Shown here piece by piece: positions 54,181 through 62,260 of a stretch of DNA of 64,000 nucleotides (position 1 is the stretch's first letter; each line of letters opens with the position of its first letter). Source of the DNA: Kumtagia sp963820075 (GTDB lineage Bacteria; Pseudomonadota; Alphaproteobacteria; Rhizobiales; Rhizobiaceae); the NCBI GenBank assembly GCA_963820075.1, contig CAWFYS010000021.1:1-64000 (forward strand). The letters are read 5' to 3'. Under the pieces are notes generated by a model. The model had not been told where the DNA came from. It was given only the letters and a program-made list of their open reading frames with translations, and did not search any database. The position numbers were made by a program, and so were the translations under genes.

Positions 54181-54912
54181 CTATCCCCTTGCCGCCCCTT
54201 GCGGGTTGAGCACCGGCACGAAGACCCGCCGTGATGCCCGCTGGGCGAGCGGCAAGCCCTGATAAAGCCGCTTCTGCGCCTCGACTACGATCACGCCCGA
54301 GAATATCGGCCAGAACCGGCGGCCGGACCTTTCCAGCATGGGCTGAAGCCGCATCATGAAACGCCGTTTCGATGGCGGAAAGAACAATGCGTCCGACCAG
54401 GCCGCGGGCGTGAAGTTGGCGTCGCGCAGCAACTCGTTGAGCTGGCCGCGCGAAAAGGGCCGGCCGGTGCCGAACGGCGTATGCTCGAAGCGCGCCCACA
54501 CGCCGCGCCGGTTGGGAACGACGATCACCGCGCGCCCGGCCGGCGACAGCACGCGCCATATCTCCTTGAGCGTCTCGCGCGGATTCTCCGAATGCTCCAG
54601 CGCATGCACCAGGATTATCCGGTCGATGGAGGCGTCGACCAGCGGCAGTTCCTCGTCAAAGACCAGAACAGTGGACGAGGCGCCGTCGCGCGGCCATCGC
54701 ACCGCGCCCTGCGTGGCGGGCATGAAGGCGAAGCTACGCTCGGCCGCCGCGCCGAACCTTTCCAGCCAGGGTAGCGCGTAGCCCAGCCCGACAAGCCGCT
54801 CATTGGGCAGGTTGGCCCAGATCGCCGACAGCGCCATGGTGATCGACCGCTCGGCCATATGTCCGAGCGGCGAGGCGTAGAAGGCGCGCAGATCGACGAT
54901 GTCCGAGTTCAT
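54181..54912 (-). CDS. Class I SAM-dependent methyltransferase
   Basis: A 243-residue protein from ATG 54912 (MNSDIVDLRAFYASPLGHMA); ATG 54975 is an alternative. LVGLGYALPWLERFGAAAER is a divergent SAM-binding motif I, and LPLVDASIDRIILVHALEHS with WRVLSPAGRAVIVVPNRRG is the usual post-I/motif III region. The substrate is unknown. It is divergent from gloB, next to which it is usual in Rhizobiales. Confidence 0.85.
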   Translation of the reverse strand: MNSDIVDLRAFYASPLGHMAERSITMALSAIWANLPNERLVGLGYALPWLERFGAAAERSFAFMPATQGAVRWPRDGASSTVLVFDEELPLVDASIDRIILVHALEHSENPRETLKEIWRVLSPAGRAVIVVPNRRGVWARFEHTPFGTGRPFSRGQLNELLRDANFTPAAWSDALFFPPSKRRFMMRLQPMLERSGRRFWPIFSGVIVVEAQKRLYQGLPLAQRASRRVFVPVLNPQGAARG

Positions 54913-55018
54913 GATTTGACGGTAGCTGTGCGGCGGGTCGAGTTCAACAGAAGCCGCGTCGCGGGATGACAGCACGTTCGTGCCGATCTATCTATGGCAC
55001 TGAATGGGAGTTCCCCCG

Positions 55019-55789
55019 ATGGCCATAGACATCGACCAGTTCATCTGCCGCGGCGACAATTTCGGCGTGCTTGTGCGCGACAGCGCTACGGGCGAGACCG
55101 CGCTGATCGACGCACCTGAAGAAAGCGCCATCCTGGCGGCGCTGGAGCGCACGGGCTGGACGCCGACACTCATCCTGACAACCCATCATCATGGCGACCA
55201 TGTCGAGGCCAATCTGGCGATGAAACAACGCTTCGGCCTCAAGATCATCGGACCGAAACGGGAAGCTTCGAAGATTCCCGGCATTGACGAAACGGTGGAT
55301 GGCGGGTCCGTCTTCAAGCTGGGCAACCAGGAGGTCTCCGTCCTGTTCACTCCCGGCCACACGCTCGGCCATGTTTCCTATTACTTCCCGTCCGCCCAGG
55401 TTCTGTTTGCGGCCGACACGCTGTTTTCGCTGGGCTGCGGGCGGCTGTTCGAAGGCACCGCGGCGATGATGTGGGGCTCCTTGCGCACGCTGTCGGCCCT
55501 TCCTGCCGAGACCGCGGTTTATTGCGGCCACGAATATACGCAGGCGAATGCCCGTTTCGCGCTGACCGTCGATCCCGACAACGCGGCCTTGCACGCGCGG
55601 GCGGCGGAAGTCGACCGCCTGCGCGATGAAGGCAAGCCCACCTTGCCGACGACGATCGGCCGCGAACTCGAGACCAATCCATTCCTGCGCCCGCACGACC
55701 CTGCAATCCGCCGCGTGCTTGGCATGGAAGGCGCGTCGGACGAGGCGGTCTTCGCCGAGATCCGCAAGCGAAAGGACAATTTCCGGTGA
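55019..55789 (+). CDS. gloB: Hydroxyacylglutathione hydrolase (glyoxalase II)
   Basis: A 256-residue metallo-beta-lactamase-fold enzyme. Metal motif LILTTHHHGDHVEANLAMK, second histidine in TPGHTLGHVSYYFP, Asp in FAADTLFSLGCGRLFEGTAA and histidine in YCGHEYTQANARFA. The C-terminal glutathione-binding domain ends KRKDNFR. It hydrolyses S-lactoylglutathione in methylglyoxal detoxification. GGGAG precedes ATG 55019. Confidence 0.94.
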   Translation: MAIDIDQFICRGDNFGVLVRDSATGETALIDAPEESAILAALERTGWTPTLILTTHHHGDHVEANLAMKQRFGLKIIGPKREASKIPGIDETVDGGSVFKLGNQEVSVLFTPGHTLGHVSYYFPSAQVLFAADTLFSLGCGRLFEGTAAMMWGSLRTLSALPAETAVYCGHEYTQANARFALTVDPDNAALHARAAEVDRLRDEGKPTLPTTIGRELETNPFLRPHDPAIRRVLGMEGASDEAVFAEIRKRKDNFR

Positions 55790-56220
55790 CGTCCGCCCTG
55801 ACGCCGGCGGCAATCGTCGCCGTGCTCGGCATGAAGCGCCATCCGGAGGGCGGGTGGTATGCCGAGACGTTTCGCGATGCGCCCGGCGCGGACGGCCGCG
55901 CAGCCTCTACCGCCATCTATTTCCTGCTGGAGAAAGGCGACGTTTCGGCCTGGCACCGGGTAAGGGACGCAGTCGAGATCTGGCATTTTCATGCGGGCGC
56001 GCCGATCCTGCTGACGGTCTTCGACGAAGCGGCAGGGCGCCGCTCCTACCGTCTCGGCAGCGGCCTCGACGCCGGCGAGCGGCCGCAGGCCATCGTGCCC
56101 GCCAATTCCTGGCAGACCGCACATAGCCTGGGCGACTGGAGCCTCGTCGGCTGCACGGTCGCGCCCGGCTTCGAGTTCTCCTCCTTCGAGCTTGCGCCAC
56201 CCGGCTGGGAGCCTGGCTGA
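55786..56220 (+). CDS. Cupin-5 (DUF985) family protein
   Basis: A 144-residue protein starting GTG 55786, which overlaps the gloB stop. Motifs LGMKRHPEGGWYAETFRD, STAIYFLLEKGDVSAWHRV, DAVEIWHFHAGAPILL and GWSLVGC-like GDWSLVGCTVAPGFEF mark the family of small beta-barrel cupins. Function unknown; co-transcribed with gloB. Confidence 0.88.
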   Translation: MTSALTPAAIVAVLGMKRHPEGGWYAETFRDAPGADGRAASTAIYFLLEKGDVSAWHRVRDAVEIWHFHAGAPILLTVFDEAAGRRSYRLGSGLDAGERPQAIVPANSWQTAHSLGDWSLVGCTVAPGFEFSSFELAPPGWEPG

Positions 56221-56240
56221 CGGCCCTTGCCGTCAGCGGC

Positions 56241-56912
56241 CTATAGCCGGATCAGGCCCAGCGTGATCAGAAGTTGCCCGACATAATAGGGTGGCCACAC
56301 GGCATATCGTATCCAGCCGCGCAATGGCGAGATCGCCGGCAGCAGGAAGGTTTCGATTGCCAGCAGGCGGTCGGAGATCATGAACAGCAATGCACCGGCG
56401 ATCACCAGCGGCGCGTCGAGCGTCAGCGCCGAGCACACCATTCCGAGGATCGCCACCACATAGGCGCCGAGAGGCAGCCGCATGCGCGGCCCGACCCGGC
56501 GAACGAGCAGGGCGAGCAGGCCCAGTCCGAGCCCGACCACAACGGCCGCGATCGCGCCGCGAACGGGTTGCGCGGCATAGGTACCGAAGCCGCCGCCGAG
56601 CGTCGTGAAAAGGGCGATATAGGCCAGATGGGCGGCGCCAAAGGCCGCCATGCCGGCGAGGAAAGGTCTTTCTCCGTCGCGCGACATGAAGAAATCGCCG
56701 GCGGCGCTCAGCGCCAGTGCCAGCACCAGCAGCCAATGTCCGCCCTGCATGGCCGCCAGCACGGAAAGCAGCGCGACGGCCATCGCCTTGACGATCGTGC
56801 GCGGCAGCCCTGCCGGCGCGGCGGCCATCGTGCCGTAAAGCAGCGCCGCGGCGCAGGAGAAGATCAGGGTCGCGTTGGCCGGGCTCTCTACCCCGCCCTC
56901 GAATGGCATCAT
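56241..56912 (-). CDS. YhhN-family membrane protein (lysoplasmalogenase-like)
   Basis: A 223-residue protein with about eight helices. Characteristic pieces: ALALSAAGDFFMSRDGERPF with the conserved Asp, GMAAFGAAHLAYIALF, and MISDRLLAIETFLLPA ending PPYYVGQLLITLGL. The animal relative TMEM86 is a lysoplasmalogenase; bacterial ones have unclear substrates. ATG 56912 overlaps the stop of the upstream transporter gene, so the two are one transcript. Confidence 0.85.
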   Translation of the reverse strand: MMPFEGGVESPANATLIFSCAAALLYGTMAAAPAGLPRTIVKAMAVALLSVLAAMQGGHWLLVLALALSAAGDFFMSRDGERPFLAGMAAFGAAHLAYIALFTTLGGGFGTYAAQPVRGAIAAVVVGLGLGLLALLVRRVGPRMRLPLGAYVVAILGMVCSALTLDAPLVIAGALLFMISDRLLAIETFLLPAISPLRGWIRYAVWPPYYVGQLLITLGLIRL

Positions 56913-57799
56913 GCGTCGGCCCTCCGTGCCGCCGATCGCGCCGCCGAAAACAGCCCTGGTCGCGCCGCGAGCACGGCGCCGAGGGTGATCAGCAGGCAGG
57001 CGGCAATGACGTTCCAGGTCGGTTCGGCAAATCCGGTGGCAATCAGCACCAGCGTCGACAAAAGCGGCGCGGCGTAGCTTGCCGCCCCCAGCACCTGGAT
57101 GTTGCCGCGCTTTACCCCGTAATCCCAGGCGTAGAAGGCGGCCCCGACCGGCATCAGCCCAAGCCCCAGCACGGCCAGCCATTGCCCCATGCCGGACGGC
57201 AGCACCGTCTGCTCCATTGCCAGATGGCAAATGAGCGACAGGGCGGAAGTCGCCGCACAGAACCATGTCACGATGCTGGTCGGCACCGCGGCGAAGCGGC
57301 GCGACAGCAGCGAATAGGACGACCACAACAGCGCGCAGACGCCCGCCATCGCATAGCCGAAGGCGTAGCGGCTTTCGAAGGAAAACCCGCCGCCCTTGGT
57401 GACGATCAGCACCGTGCCGGCCAGCCCCAGAACCGCGCCCGCCACATGGTTCCAGCGCAGCCTTTCGCCGGGCATGAGTGCCGAGCCGACGACGATCAGC
57501 AACGGCCACAAATAGGCGATCAGGCTGGCCTCGACCGCCGGCGCGTTGCGCAATGCGGTGAAGTAGAAGAAATGATAGCCGAACAGGCCGCCAATGCCGA
57601 TCAGCCACACCACCGGCGGAATTTTCGCCGGCGCCGGCTTGGGTACGAAAGGCCGGGCGGTGAGCCCCACTCCCGTGCCGATCGCGAAGGTGATTGCCGA
57701 CAGCAGGAATGGCGGCACTTCGCCGGAGGCGTCGGTGAGCAGCGCCAGCAACGCCCACATGGCGACCGCACAAAAGCCGACCAGCGTTGCCCTTGTCAT
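56909..57799 (-). CDS. EamA/DMT-family transporter, YddG-like
   Basis: A 296-residue protein with ten membrane helices in two EamA halves. GGLFGYHFFYFTALRNAPAV and GLGLMPVGAAFYAWDYGVKR match the aromatic amino-acid exporter YddG branch. GGGAGG precedes ATG 57799. The IS630 copy 2 begins 40 bases upstream and may have cut off its normal promoter. Confidence 0.85.
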   Translation of the reverse strand: MTRATLVGFCAVAMWALLALLTDASGEVPPFLLSAITFAIGTGVGLTARPFVPKPAPAKIPPVVWLIGIGGLFGYHFFYFTALRNAPAVEASLIAYLWPLLIVVGSALMPGERLRWNHVAGAVLGLAGTVLIVTKGGGFSFESRYAFGYAMAGVCALLWSSYSLLSRRFAAVPTSIVTWFCAATSALSLICHLAMEQTVLPSGMGQWLAVLGLGLMPVGAAFYAWDYGVKRGNIQVLGAASYAAPLLSTLVLIATGFAEPTWNVIAACLLITLGAVLAARPGLFSAARSAARRADA

Positions 57800-57839
57800 C
57801 AACCCTCCCGGCGCGCCCGGCGCGCTGCGTTGCGCCCGA

Positions 57840-59009
57840 GTGTCCTGATTCTGAAGTCCGGTTCATTCTATGCGTTTGCCTCGAGAGTTCGGAGGCAGAA
57901 GCGTTGGATGCTGGCCAGGATGTCGTCTGCGGTCTTGGTCCAGCGGAAGGGTTTCGGTTCGGCATTGGTGGCCTCGATGTAGGCGTTGATAGCCTTCTCG
58001 AGTTCGGCGACCGAGCGGAATATCCCTCGCTTGAGGGCGCGGTCAGTCAGCAGCGCGAAGAAGCGTTCGACTTGGTTGATCCATGACGCCGATGTCGGCG
58101 TGAAGTGCACGTGCCAGCGCGGACGCTTGGCGAACCAGTTGCGGATCAATTTTGTTTTATGCGTGCCGTAGTTGTCCATGACGACGTGAATGTCGAGATC
58201 GGCAGGCACATTGCGCTCGACTTCGTCGAGGAACTTGCGGAACTCCGTTGCCCGATGCCGGGTCATACATTTGCCGACGATAGTTCCAGCCTTCACATCG
58301 AGCGCCGCGAACAGCGATGTCGTTCCGTTCCGCTTGTAGTCGTGGGTGCGCCGTTCGGCCTGGCCGGGTCGCATCGGCAGCAGAGGTTGCGAGCGATCGA
58401 GCGCCTGGACCTGGGATTTCTCATCAACGCACAGCACGACGGCGCGCTCGGGCGGCGACAAGTAGAGCCCAACAATGTCACGCACCTTCTCCACGAACAG
58501 CGGATCGGAAGAGAGCTTGAAGGTCTCGACACGGTGCGGCTGCAGTCCGAAGGCGCTCCATATGCGATGCACGGTCGAGGGCGCGTGGCCGATCTCCTTG
58601 GCCATGGTCCGCAGGCTCCAGTGCGTCGCACCGCTCGGGAGCGTCTCCAGCGTCTTGCGGATCGTGGTTGCGATCTCGTCGTCGCCGATCTGGCGCGGCG
58701 CGCCGGGGCGCGGCTCGTCGTAGAGGCCATCCATCCGCCTCTGCGCGAAGCGGTTGCGCCATGTCCCAACCGTTGCGGCACAGACGCCGACCTTGCTGGC
58801 AATCTCCTTGTTGTTGAGGCCGTCCGCCGCAGCCAGAACGATGCGCGCCCGCCCCGCCAATACCTGCGGCGCGCCATGCTTGCGCGTCAACGCTGTCAGT
58901 TCGCTCTTCTCCGGCGCTTCCAGTATGATCGCCACCGCTCGGCCTTTCGCCATTCCCGCCTCCGTCGCTCAACTTCGCGAGAATGTAGCTGATTTGTCGA
59001 TCAGGACAC
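57840..59009 (-). mobile_element. IS630-family element, copy 2
   Basis: A 1170-base element with the same length, ends (GTGTCCTGAT) and transposase as copy 1 at 7976-9145, but with free ends. On the right it is flanked by TA (59010-59011), on the left by GA (57838-57839), so no full TA duplication is left. Its first base finishes the TAG stop of the DUF3108 gene. Confidence 0.9.
57868..58953 (-). CDS. IS630-family transposase
   Basis: A 361-residue DDE transposase, identical in protein sequence to the one at 8004-9089; see there for domains. Catalytic residues in VVLCVDEKSQ, HVVMDNYGTHK and SWINQVERFF. Intact and probably functional; it could supply transposase to both copies. Confidence 0.93.
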   Translation of the reverse strand: MAKGRAVAIILEAPEKSELTALTRKHGAPQVLAGRARIVLAAADGLNNKEIASKVGVCAATVGTWRNRFAQRRMDGLYDEPRPGAPRQIGDDEIATTIRKTLETLPSGATHWSLRTMAKEIGHAPSTVHRIWSAFGLQPHRVETFKLSSDPLFVEKVRDIVGLYLSPPERAVVLCVDEKSQVQALDRSQPLLPMRPGQAERRTHDYKRNGTTSLFAALDVKAGTIVGKCMTRHRATEFRKFLDEVERNVPADLDIHVVMDNYGTHKTKLIRNWFAKRPRWHVHFTPTSASWINQVERFFALLTDRALKRGIFRSVAELEKAINAYIEATNAEPKPFRWTKTADDILASIQRFCLRTLEANA

Positions 59010-59806
59010 TAGTTGGCCTTGTCGAAGCGCGCCGCCCTCACGGTGACGGTGCCGATCTCCGTTCCGATCGTAGCATGGACCGGCGCATATACGCCGGTCG
59101 AGCCCAGCGGTGCAAATGCGATCATTATCCTGCTGCGGTTTTGCAGATAGTCCAGGGCGCGCCGTCCCTTCCGATAGCCGGCCACCGGTTTGACGGTCAC
59201 CCGGCAGGTTACGACGCCTTCGCCATAGCCCTTGGCGGCGGGCGAATTCGTCGCCCGATGCAGCGTGGCGTCGAGGCGCATCTCGCCGTCGAACAGCTTG
59301 ATCGTACGGCCGCAGACTTGGCCGGGGCCGCGTGCTTTCACGATGCCCGCCGACAGCGGGTCAGCGACCCCCTTCAGATGGGACGGGTTGATGGGGACCC
59401 AATCGGCACCGCGCTTCTTCAAGGGTGGCACGTTCTGGTTGCTGACCACGATGTCGCCCCGGAAGCCCAGCGCCGTCATCTGCTTCCTGCGGCCTTCCGA
59501 ATAGTTCATCTTGAAGGCGCTCGGCTGCGTCCGCTCGCCGGCAAAGCCGCCGGAGGCCGACGCGATTCCCCTGACGCCGCCGAGGAGCTCGGCGATACCG
59601 GCGCTGGATACGGTCCCGCCGACGGAGAATTTTCCATTCTCGAAGCGGCTGTTGAAGGTCGAACGCGCGATGGTCAGTCCCAGATAGGAGACCACATAGT
59701 CGCCGCTGAAGGTTTCGACCCCGGCTGACGCCGCGCCCGTGCCGCCCGGCGCGGCCAGTACGGCCGCGGCGAGGGTGAGCGCACGCCAAACGTCAACTCT
59801 TGGCAT
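59009..59806 (-). CDS. DUF3108 family exported protein
   Basis: A 265-residue protein with a signal peptide (VWRALTLAAAVLAAPGGTGA). ETFSGDYVVSYLGLTIARST is the family start, and the rest is beta-rich (TVSSAGIAELLGGVRGIASA; RALDYLQNRSRIMIAFAPLG). A periplasmic protein of unknown function, typically next to rpmB in Rhizobiales as here. Start MPRVDVW was chosen for AAGGCGG upstream. Its stop TAG is completed by the first base of IS630 copy 2. Confidence 0.85.
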   Translation of the reverse strand: MPRVDVWRALTLAAAVLAAPGGTGAASAGVETFSGDYVVSYLGLTIARSTFNSRFENGKFSVGGTVSSAGIAELLGGVRGIASASGGFAGERTQPSAFKMNYSEGRRKQMTALGFRGDIVVSNQNVPPLKKRGADWVPINPSHLKGVADPLSAGIVKARGPGQVCGRTIKLFDGEMRLDATLHRATNSPAAKGYGEGVVTCRVTVKPVAGYRKGRRALDYLQNRSRIMIAFAPLGSTGVYAPVHATIGTEIGTVTVRAARFDKAN

Positions 59807-59981
59807 CGGAGTCCGCCTTAACACCGCTGATGCCCGTCAGGAATGCGACAATTCCGGCAGCAATATGGAGCGGAAGGGCAAGGGCGCCGATCGGCATGGA
59901 AGAGGCGGCGCGAACACTCCGGTTGATGAAGCTAACACCAAGCTGCGAACGAACACGGCAATACACCATGAGAGCGGCCAG

Positions 59982-60460
59982 TTAGGTGGCGGCCTCTTCG
60001 GTGGCGTTGAAAAGCTGCCGCGCCAGCATTTTTTCCAGCATCGTCTCCATATCGGCCAAAGCCAGGATATCGCGCTTCCATGAATCGTCAGCATTTTCCA
60101 GTGCTTTGTAGTATGGAGTCTTGTCCGCCGCGATCTGATCCGGAATTGTTGGGGTGCCGGGGAGCAAACTGTCCAGCTTGGCGCTGAGCACCACATAGGC
60201 TGTCGCGCGCGCCGTTCTCCCGTTTCCATCCGCGAAAGGGTGAATCCAGTTCATCCGCCAAAGAACATAAGCGGCCAAGTGAATCGCGCTTCTATCTTCC
60301 CAACGCTCGTTAACGTACGCGCACATCTCCGCCACCAGGTCTGGCACCTCGACATGCCTTGGAGGAAAGTGATTGCTCTTGCCAATATATACTGCGATTC
60401 TATAAGTTCCTGCCAGTGGTGGCGTCCCGCGCCGGTGCAGGCAGCCTGTGTCAGAACTGC
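59982..60460 (-). pseudogene. Fic-domain protein remnant
   Basis: The open frame contains the Fic active site IHPFADGNGRTARATAYVV and AYVLWRMNW before it. Upstream pieces in the same frame (AGTYRIAVYIGKSNHFPPRH) match the family, but no ATG or ribosome binding site is found and the N-terminal half, with any inhibitory motif, is missing. Fic enzymes transfer AMP to proteins, as in FicT/FicA toxin-antitoxin pairs. No antitoxin is nearby. Likely inactive. Confidence 0.65.
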
Positions 60461-60802
60461 GCTAATGCCAAGACGATGCCGATTGCAAGGCGGCCTTCGA
60501 CATGCGTCACTTCGCGTTTCCGAGATTAGGCAACCGATCGGCGATGAGCCTGTCCGGGCCCATCCGGCGGCTCCCGAGCAGCCCTCGGCAACCGTCTGCT
60601 AATCCGCTTCGAGTCAGCGGGAATCGCTGCCCGGCTGGATGCCGGAAACAAGCTCGAGGCGTTGCTCTGCGCGACGAGTTCGTCGTTCGCGAGCTATTCA
60701 GATCATATATTCCGGGCGATTTTCAACCTATGAAATTCGCCCAAGTTCCCGATTGGTTCGCATTGCTCCTTACGTACTCAATTCAAACCGGCGCGTCATC
60801 GC
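60461..60802. other. Intergenic region
   Basis: About 340 bases between the Fic remnant and the rpmB promoter, AT-richer toward 60680-60780. Frames are open but without homology; it may hold the lost 5' part of the Fic gene in degraded form. Confidence 0.35.
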
Positions 60803-60831
60803 CTTGACGCACCGGCCAAATGCCACTAAGG
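60803..60831 (+). promoter_or_regulatory. Sigma-70 type promoter of rpmB
   Basis: CTTGAC (60803-60808), 17 bases, CTAAGG (60826-60831), matching the rhizobial pattern CTTGAC-N17-CTATAT, about 97 bases ahead of the rpmB start. Confidence 0.5.
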
Positions 60832-60927
60832 GAACGCCAACTTTTCCAGGAGGCCGCCGGAAGATCGCGCGCCATGTTTGGCGAAGCTTCTGCTTTGGCC
60901 GCATACGAGAACCGAAGGTTATTGAGA

Positions 60928-61224
60928 ATGTCCCGTGCTTGCGAATTGACCGGCAAGGCCGTGCTCACCGGCAACAATGTCAGCCATGCCAACAACAAGA
61001 CCCGTCGGCGCTTCCTGCCGAACCTCGTCAGCGTAACGCTGATTTCGGAGGCGCTGAACCAGAACGTGCGCCTGCGCGTCTCCGCCAATGCGCTGCGTTC
61101 GGTCGAGCATCGCGGCGGCCTCGACGCGTTCCTGGCCAAGGCCGATATTTCCGGGCTCTCGCAGCGTGCGCGCCTGCTCAAGAAGCAGATCGCCAAGAAG
61201 GTCGCCGAGCAGGCCGCGGCCTGA
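60928..61224 (+). CDS. rpmB: 50S ribosomal protein L28
   Basis: A 98-residue basic protein: MSRACELTGKAVLTGNNVSH, NNKTRRRFLPNLVSVTL and the C-terminal helix ARLLKKQIAKKVAEQAAA. The N-terminal zinc-type cysteines are not conserved as pairs, which is normal here. A terminator follows 33 bases after the stop. Confidence 0.95.
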   Translation: MSRACELTGKAVLTGNNVSHANNKTRRRFLPNLVSVTLISEALNQNVRLRVSANALRSVEHRGGLDAFLAKADISGLSQRARLLKKQIAKKVAEQAAA

Positions 61225-61256
61225 TCCCTTTCCAGGCGGGGGACGACCGCCTGACG

Positions 61257-61290
61257 GAGCCGTGTCCGCAACGACACGGCTCTGTTATTG
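61257..61290 (+). terminator. Rho-independent terminator after rpmB
   Basis: A ten-pair perfect stem GAGCCGTGTC/GACACGGCTC around CGCAAC, followed by TGTTATTGT. It separates rpmB from the yhhQ leader. Confidence 0.85.
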
Positions 61291-61310
61291 TCGGCCGCAA
61301 ACCGACGTGC

Positions 61311-61341
61311 CGCTGGTTCCATTACCCAGGATAAAAAAATG
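61311..61341 (+). promoter_or_regulatory. preQ1-I riboswitch
   Basis: A short stem CTGG (61313-61316) with CCAG (61326-61329), loop TTCCATTAC, then an A-rich tail GATAAAAAA running into the ATG at 61339. Class I preQ1 elements have a GGTTC-type loop, a 4-5 pair stem and an A-rich tail that docks in the groove. CAT in the loop can pair with the AUG, so ligand binding would hide the start codon. The gene behind is the queuosine-precursor transporter, which fits. Confidence 0.65.
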
Positions 61342-62013
61342 AATAACAGGACCTATCCGCCGTTCGTTGCCGCGATGGCTTTCGTCGTCGTCGCGTCCAA
61401 CATTCTCGTGCAGTTCCCGGTGCAGGGCAGGCTCGGCTCCCTTTCGCTGGCCGATATCCTCACCTGGGGCGCCTTCACCTACCCGGTCGCCTTTCTCGTC
61501 ACCGATCTTGCCAACCGGCGCCACGGTCCGCTGTTTGCACGGCGCGTGGTCTTCGTCGGCTTCATGCTCGCCGTCGCCTGTTCGATCATCGTGCCGCCGC
61601 TGCTCCATCGTGCCGGCCTGATCGAGTTCGAGACCGCGGCAGGCCGGCTGGTGCGCATCGCCGTCGCCTCGGGCGCCGCCTTCCTCACCGCCCAGCTTCT
61701 CGACGTTACGGTGTTCAACTGGCTGCGCCGGCGGAGCTGGTGGCGCGCGCCGATCTTCGGCACGCTGGCCGGCTCGGTGATCGACACCGCGATTTTCTTC
61801 TCCATCGCATTTTCGGCCGCTTTCGCCTTTGTCGGCCCCGACGACGCCTTCGCGCTGGAAGCGTCGCCGCTGCTCGGAACGCTGCCTTTCGAGGCAGCCC
61901 GCTGGGTGTCGTGGGCGCTGGGCGACCTGACCGTCAAGCTGATCATCGCCGTCTTCGCGCTCATTCCCTACCGGCTGATTGCCGCCCGCTGGAGCCAGCC
62001 GGCCGTCGCATGA
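61339..62013 (+). CDS. yhhQ: Queuosine precursor transporter
   Basis: A 224-residue inner-membrane protein with six helices. FVVVASNILVQFPVQGRLGS, ADILTWGAFTYPVAFLVTDL (the D-x-x-x-x-x-x-x-P-x-x-F-x-x-T-D pattern) and FGTLAGSVIDTAIFFSIAF mark the COG1738 family that imports preQ0/preQ1. AGGA precedes ATG 61339 by seven bases, inside the riboswitch. Confidence 0.93.
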   Translation: MNNRTYPPFVAAMAFVVVASNILVQFPVQGRLGSLSLADILTWGAFTYPVAFLVTDLANRRHGPLFARRVVFVGFMLAVACSIIVPPLLHRAGLIEFETAAGRLVRIAVASGAAFLTAQLLDVTVFNWLRRRSWWRAPIFGTLAGSVIDTAIFFSIAFSAAFAFVGPDDAFALEASPLLGTLPFEAARWVSWALGDLTVKLIIAVFALIPYRLIAARWSQPAVA

Positions 62014-62260
62014 AAACCCGCTTCCGCGGCGCAATGCCCGCCGCCTCGGCGCGGATGTTTCAGAGCGAATCAACGTCGCGCGGCGGGCGGATTCGCTGGA
62101 AAGCACGCCGCAAGGCCGGTGCGATCCGGTAGCCTGAGGAACGAATCGCACCAGCCAAGGCGGCCGAATTTGATTTCGTACGCACGCACAACATGGCATC
62201 AGCCAATGCCATCGAACAGGTCTAGAAGTCTAACTCATTCGGCCTATGGTCTATCTAGAT
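62014..62260. other. Intergenic region
   Basis: About 250 bases between convergent genes, with no supported gene. A weak palindrome may end either transcript. Confidence 0.35.

Noticed and set aside
59982..60347. Active Fic toxin gene
   Set aside because: The catalytic motif is present, but the start and the N-terminal half are missing and no antitoxin partner is found.
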